This document shows, piece after piece, positions 7,801 through 10,213 of a stretch of 10,213 bases of DNA. The stretch lies in contig CAZVYG010000121.1 in assembly GCA_964631605.1 (NCBI GenBank), positions 1-10,213 on the forward strand. Reading direction: 5' to 3'. The notes below the pieces were generated by a model. It saw only the letters and a program-made list of their open reading frames with translations, was not told the origin of the DNA and ran no database searches. The position numbers and the translations under genes were made by a program. This DNA is from JARKQH01 sp964631605. Lineage in GTDB: Bacteria; Verrucomicrobiota; Verrucomicrobiia; Limisphaerales; UBA8199. Positions within the stretch are counted from its first letter, which is position 1; every line of letters starts with the position of its first letter.

Positions 7801-10213
7801 ACCTCAACACGAATGACAACCTGGCCGCCTGGCCGACCCGGGTGGAACCGCCGCTACTAACCATCAGCGACGCCGCCGCGGAGTACGAAACCAACGCGGC
7901 CGCCACCGGCATGGTTTTCACCGTCACCTTGTCCGGTCCCAGCGCGCAGCTCATCACCGTTGACTATCTGACCGTTGACGGCTCGGCCCTGGCAGGCGCC
8001 GACTATGTGGCCACGCAGGGCACGCTGGCCTTCCCTCCGTTCAGCACCAACGCCATCATCCACGTTTTCGCCTTGGATGACATTCTGGATGAGCCAAATC
8101 GTTCTTTTTCCGTTTTGCTCACAAATGCGGTCAATGCCATCATCAGCGACGGCCTCGGGGTGGGAACGGTGCTGGATGACGATCCACCGCCGGCAATTTC
8201 AATCGGAGACACGAGCGTCGTGGAAGGGGACAGCGGCTTCGTCAATGCCGTGTTCCCATTGACGCTTTCGAAGGTGGCCATTGCCGATGTGACGGTTCGG
8301 TGCACGACCAGTCCCGGGACTGCCGACACCAACGATTACACCCATACCGTCAGCACCGTCACGTTTGCGGCCGGCTCGACCAACGCCACCTTCAGCGTCC
8401 CCGTCCGTGGCAACACGGTGAATGAACCCGACGAAACCTTCTTCGTCACGCTGTCGGCGGCCAGCGGTGCCACCCTCGCCATCGGCGTGGCCACCGGCAC
8501 CATTCTCAATGATGACGCGGTGCCGGGGCGGCTGGATCATTTCGAGTTTGGTCCGATCGCCTCGCCACAGTTCGCCGGCCGGGCCTTCCCGATTTCGGTT
8601 CGCGCGGTGGATTACCGGGGCAGCAATGTCACTTTCGGCTCGGTTTTACCGTTGAAGGCGCAGACTGACGAATTATACACGTTGCGCCTCCTGGATGACT
8701 TCGAGGACGGCGACCTGGCCGGCTGGACCAATATGGCAAGCGCCTCAATGGCGGTGTCCAACGTCAACGATGTCGCAGCCGCCGGTTTTCGCTGCCTGAG
8801 AATCTCCGGCAAGGCCCAATACAGCAGCTATTTCTATTCCTTGCGCCGGACGATTACCAACAGCCGGCCCAACCGGGTCCGCTTCGCCGTGCGCGCCGCG
8901 CAGACCAATGCGATTACCGGCCGGATCTGGGCGGTGGGAGGAGCGGGCTATCGCGCCTTTGATTTTTACCTGAACAAAGACGGGCGGATGGGGCTTAATT
9001 CACGCAACGGATTTTCAGGCACTCCTTACGTCGCTGATCGCTGGTATCAAGTGGACCTGGACCTGAACTGGACCAACCGCCGCGTTAATTGCCGCATTGA
9101 TGGCGCCTTGGTCATCACCAACGTTGCCTTCCCGGACGATCCCTACTCCGGAACCGACTATATCGCCGTTCAGAATTCGGAGGCCGGCACGTCCTGGTTT
9201 GATGATATCCACGTGTTCGACTTGGTTTCTACGAACCTTTCGGTGACGCCTTCGAACCTTTCAGGTTTCTTGAACGGGGTGTGGTCCGGCAACGTGAGCG
9301 TTTCGCCGGGCGTCAGTAACGCCTACTTCACCGTGGCCGACACCGCAGAACACATCGGCAGGAGCCCGCCTTTCGAGTTAATGACCGCCAGGCTCAATTT
9401 CCTCGCCCCAGCATCCGTTGCCGAAGGGGACCCGCCCGTGCCCGCCCAAGTCAGCATTCCCATTGCTTTCCCCCAAGCCCTGACGGTTTTTCTGACCTCC
9501 AGCGTGCCCGCCGAACTGACAGTGCCCGCCAGCGTGTCCATTCCAGCGGGGCAGACGAACGCCACGTTCAACCTGACGCCCGTGAATGACGCCGTGTTGG
9601 ACGGTTCCCAGACGGTGACCCTATCGGCGGGAGGGACCAATCTCCTTCCTGCCAGTGTGACCATCTCGGTCAATGATAACGAGTGGACTACCCTGACCCT
9701 TAGTACTCCGCCCTCCGTCAACGAGAATGCCGGAACGCTCGCCGGACAGGGCCGCCTCACGCTCGCTGCCGCTCCGGCCAAAGCGGTCATGGTCCTGCTT
9801 TCCTCCAGCGACACAAACCTGATAAGGGTCCCGTCCTCGGTCACCGTGGGTTCGAATCAAACGACTGCCACCTTTAATCTGACCGTTGTGGATAACCCAC
9901 AGATTGACGGCAACAAATCTGTCACGGTTGCTGCTGCCGTTGCCAACTGGAGCAACGATAGCAGAGGCATCGTCATCGTGGATAACGAAGACACGCAGTT
10001 GCGCTTTTCAGGACCGGTGCAATTGAGTGAGGAAGCCGGGCTGGTCTCATACACCGCGCGAATCTCCGGCCTGCTGGCCACCAACCTCGAGCTGGCACTG
10101 CTTTCCTCGGACCCGGGTGTTCTTGGGGTTTCCCCTGGGGCGACGATTACCGCGGGGGTCCCCGAAACATTAGCGAGCCGCACGAAAGATCACTTTAAGG
10201 TGAGATTTTGCTT
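4758..10213 (+). CDS. Giant secreted multidomain protein: DUF11, Kelch propeller, Calx-beta and interrupted Ig-like modules (3' truncated)
   Basis: The frame is open from ATG 4758 to the window end, giving 1818 complete codons and no stop. The N-terminus is a signal peptide (residues 1-27, ending AAA before QTN), so the protein should leave the cytoplasm. Approximate order: DUF11 29-150; Kelch-like propeller 164-425; Calx-beta 428-538 and 539-651; Ig-like module 652-907 with an insert at 708-859; DUF11 908-1032; Calx-beta 1033-1145 and 1146-1256; second interrupted Ig-like module 1257-1543 with an insert at 1311-1490; tandem tail repeats from 1544. Calx-beta domains bind calcium in known proteins. 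DUF11, Calx-beta and Kelch modules are typical of large surface or adhesion proteins, so an adhesion, matrix or polysaccharide-contact role is inferred. I see no protease, hydrolase or sorting motif; a C-terminal anchor or secretion signal may lie beyond the window. The leader has no clear ribosome binding site, but the start fits the signal peptide. Confidence 0.9.
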   Translation, partial: MNNCYRPALWPCGLFLCALALPHKAAAQTNFDLALSFTNVPAMVSVGQFFTCGLNVASSGSDPAQSVVVTHRVPPDLEFVSARPSRGVCTQAGGLVTWTLGTMGPYQTAAMTLEFRAASLGWFTNEAGVSANPMDLEAANNAATAVTGTTAARFFAVGRMNTNYYLPTTTVLTNPGRVLVVGAPLARVANLYNISTRQFESTGPLVGLRSYHTATLLQDGQVLLAGGYYSQSTAEVFDPATCLFRSVGNLMSYRYSHQASLLPDGRVVICGHAYASYANEVYSPATESFSLAPELQCAPVGTLLPNGKYLLVNWANATLYDPVTGIASSTGPPVFSRSYHTQSLVAGGKVLIAGGRILNDPYASTDTAELYDIVTGTFSPTASMTTRRREHGGCSLPDGTALVAGGLLTYDTGLDRAEVFDPIGTIAVPGLGVNDAEVLEGDSGASHLQFRVWLTAPSTLPVTAEFTTTYGTAWANSDFRPTNGVVTLAPGATSQVVYVTVQTDNIREPDEQMTLSLRLPTQAWMARAQATGTILNDDPLPTLSVAPASGVEPDSGLWDLAFPVTLSAVSLDPVSVDFFTRDGTAQAPQDYLPAMGTVTFSPGETNKVIKVPIVGDLQPEPAETLELVLTNSQQGVIGIGQAIGTIADPDGAAGRLHHFAISAIATPQLQAVPFPVTVTALDANGEVVADFSGRVRLAAQTTNVVAANLDFEEPALDPWMPFNQTPYTKPFQQVVYDVGGFGQPSTAFRTIAGGGTNGIAQQIYLTGGVTYTLRAGFATVMEGDDMSWYGATAYLQVGSTNTAIGLPGGRPGSSGWAAGSLVYTPPTNGIYSLEILIARDYWYGDALAVYVDNVQISHPVLTPDCLTNFTGGTWTGEVFAVQSASNVTLLADDGLGHQGTNNRFDILATTDLGLSSSTNGAPVLRTGDALIFNLAVTNRGPSAVSDAVVRYELPPNLAFLSASHSQGAISNEAGVLHWAIGPLAMRSNATASLVLRAEVPGEFTNLFSLLTSVFDLNTNDNLAAWPTRVEPPLLTISDAAAEYETNAAATGMVFTVTLSGPSAQLITVDYLTVDGSALAGADYVATQGTLAFPPFSTNAIIHVFALDDILDEPNRSFSVLLTNAVNAIISDGLGVGTVLDDDPPPAISIGDTSVVEGDSGFVNAVFPLTLSKVAIADVTVRCTTSPGTADTNDYTHTVSTVTFAAGSTNATFSVPVRGNTVNEPDETFFVTLSAASGATLAIGVATGTILNDDAVPGRLDHFEFGPIASPQFAGRAFPISVRAVDYRGSNVTFGSVLPLKAQTDELYTLRLLDDFEDGDLAGWTNMASASMAVSNVNDVAAAGFRCLRISGKAQYSSYFYSLRRTITNSRPNRVRFAVRAAQTNAITGRIWAVGGAGYRAFDFYLNKDGRMGLNSRNGFSGTPYVADRWYQVDLDLNWTNRRVNCRIDGALVITNVAFPDDPYSGTDYIAVQNSEAGTSWFDDIHVFDLVSTNLSVTPSNLSGFLNGVWSGNVSVSPGVSNAYFTVADTAEHIGRSPPFELMTARLNFLAPASVAEGDPPVPAQVSIPIAFPQALTVFLTSSVPAELTVPASVSIPAGQTNATFNLTPVNDAVLDGSQTVTLSAGGTNLLPASVTISVNDNEWTTLTLSTPPSVNENAGTLAGQGRLTLAAAPAKAVMVLLSSSDTNLIRVPSSVTVGSNQTTATFNLTVVDNPQIDGNKSVTVAAAVANWSNDSRGIVIVDNEDTQLRFSGPVQLSEEAGLVSYTARISGLLATNLELALLSSDPGVLGVSPGATITAGVPETLASRTKDHFKVRFC
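4842..5205 (+). other. DUF11-type domain 1
   Basis: Residues about 29-150 match the DUF11 pattern: FDLALSFTNVP opening, a central PPDLEFVSARPSRGVCTQAGG segment, WTLGTMGP, and a closing Asn-rich EAANNAATAV. DUF11 is a beta-sandwich repeat of bacterial and archaeal surface proteins, here directly after the signal peptide. It has no known catalytic role. Confidence 0.75.
5247..6035 (+). repeat. Kelch/galactose-oxidase-like propeller, six blades
   Basis: Six units share the pattern 'YHTATLLQDGQVLLAGG ... AEVFDPATG.F'. They start near 5247, 5385, 5520, 5650, 5769 and 5922. Blades 2, 5 and 6 have the clear Gly-Gly pair after the hydrophobic strand. Blade 1 has VVGAP, blade 3 has ICGHA and blade 4 has LVNWA, so those three are degenerate. 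Six or seven blades would close a propeller. Such propellers bind ligands; the copper and Tyr-Cys active site of galactose oxidase is not evident, so an enzyme is not claimed. Confidence 0.75.
6039..6710 (+). repeat. Tandem Calx-beta domains 1 and 2
   Basis: Unit 1 (6039-6371) and unit 2 (6372-6710) each show the Calx-beta pattern. An EGDSG or EPDSG opening is followed by a GTA..(N/Q)(S/D)D(F/Y).P segment, a V.(F/L).PG.T strand, an acidic EPDE or EPAE turn, and a GTI..DD or GTIADPDG close. The acidic turn and ends are where calcium binds in characterised Calx-beta domains. Unit 2 ends in DPDG rather than NDD and leads straight into the first Ig-like module. Confidence 0.85.
6711..7478 (+). 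other. Ig-like module 1, interrupted by a jelly-roll-like insert
   Basis: The first half (6711-6878) begins GRLHHFAISAIATPQ and carries PFPVTVTALDANG. The second half (7335-7478) has LTNFTGGTWTGEVFAV and LLADDGLGHQGTNN. Between them lies an insert of about 152 residues (6879-7334) that opens NLDFEEPALDPW and closes AVYVDNVQISHP. That resembles carbohydrate-binding or DUF642-type beta-sandwich domains, which start with 'N.DFE' and end with 'DNV.I'. Fold and ligand are inference. DUF11 copy 2 follows directly. Confidence 0.6.
7479..7853 (+). other. DUF11-type domain 2
   Basis: Residues about 908-1032 repeat the DUF11 pattern: TTDLGLSSS opening, RTGDALIFNLAVTNRGPSAV, YELPPNLAFLSASHSQG, and a close with DLNTNDNLA. 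It is clearer than copy 1 at the TN.GPS segment and sits between an interrupted module and the second Calx-beta pair. Confidence 0.85.
7854..8525 (+). repeat. Tandem Calx-beta domains 3 and 4
   Basis: Unit 3 (7854-8191) and unit 4 (8193-8525) have the same landmarks as the first pair: a GSA or GTA segment followed by ADY or NDY, a strand ending in STNA, acidic LDEPN or NEPDE turns, and closing LDDDP or LNDDA. Unit 4 also has a clear VVEGDSG opening. The Calx-beta pair followed by GRL(D/H)HF recurs exactly as in the first half of the protein, which suggests duplication of a larger block. Confidence 0.85.
8526..9386 (+). other. Ig-like module 2, interrupted by a different (LamG-like) insert
   Basis: The first half (8526-8687) begins GRLDHFEFGPIASPQ and has AFPISVRAVDYRG. 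The second half (9228-9386) has SGFLNGVWSGNVSVSP and FTVADTAEHIG. The insert of about 180 residues (8688-9227) opens DDFEDGDLAGWTN, contains DRWYQVDLDLNW and CRIDGALVIT, and closes WFDDIHVF. These are landmarks of concanavalin/LamG-like jelly rolls. It does not visibly resemble the insert of module 1 beyond the general 'DFE ... D(N/D)(V/I)' ends. Confidence 0.6.
9387..10213 (+). repeat. Tail of three tandem beta-sandwich repeats of about 100 residues (last incomplete)
   Basis: Repeat A (9387-9686) and repeat B (9687-9992) share P.SV.....QT.ATFNLT, a D..(L/I)DG.(Q/K)(T/S)VT segment and a closing (N/D)DNE or VDNED. Repeat C (9993 to the end) starts in the same way (SEEAG, LLSSDPGVLGVSP, ITAG) but loses the pattern in its last 15 or so residues. 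The repeats are related to Calx-beta in layout but lack its GTA.(N)DY segment, and may be a separate subfamily. Confidence 0.65.

Noticed and set aside
4758..10213. Frameshift or split of the giant gene into several shorter genes
   Set aside because: Reading codon by codon from 4758 gives one uninterrupted frame with domain landmarks throughout, so no frameshift is needed.

Overview
The window looks like a GC-rich bacterial chromosome fragment, probably a metagenomic or draft contig, with every gene on the + strand. The best guess at the source is Verrucomicrobia (Pedosphaera/Limisphaera-like) or a relative in the PVC group. That is inference: it rests on the style of the large secreted protein (Calx-beta, DUF11, Kelch and an Ig-like 'DHF...SPQ' module, rich in Thr-Asn) and on a gene start without a Shine-Dalgarno sequence. 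No marker gene fixes the taxon.

Region 1 (1-3171) is a tight gene cluster: the C-terminal part of a LytS/YpdA-type sensor histidine kinase, cut by the window edge; a LytTR-type response regulator that overlaps it by ATGA; and an MsbA-like ABC exporter half-transporter starting 4 bases after the regulator's stop. The spacing implies co-transcription and translational coupling. A cell-surface or envelope signal would be relayed to DNA by the LytTR regulator while the exporter moves a lipid, peptide or drug-like substrate.

Region 2 (3172-4696) holds a 94-base gap with small inverted repeats, then a tRNA nucleotidyltransferase/poly(A) polymerase family gene with a C-terminal HD domain. It is housekeeping RNA metabolism and probably independent of region 1.

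Region 3 (4697-10213) is a short AT-richer leader followed by one very large open frame that runs off the window: 1818 complete codons from ATG 4758, with no stop. It encodes a secreted, modular protein: signal peptide, DUF11, a six-blade Kelch-like propeller, two Calx-beta domains, an Ig-like module interrupted by a jelly-roll-like insert, a second DUF11, two more Calx-beta domains, a second copy of the interrupted Ig-like module carrying a different insert, and at least three tandem tail repeats. No catalytic or sorting domain is visible before the window ends. The two interrupted modules, with apparently unrelated inserts at the same position, are the most unusual feature. No RNA genes, mobile elements or CRISPR arrays were seen.
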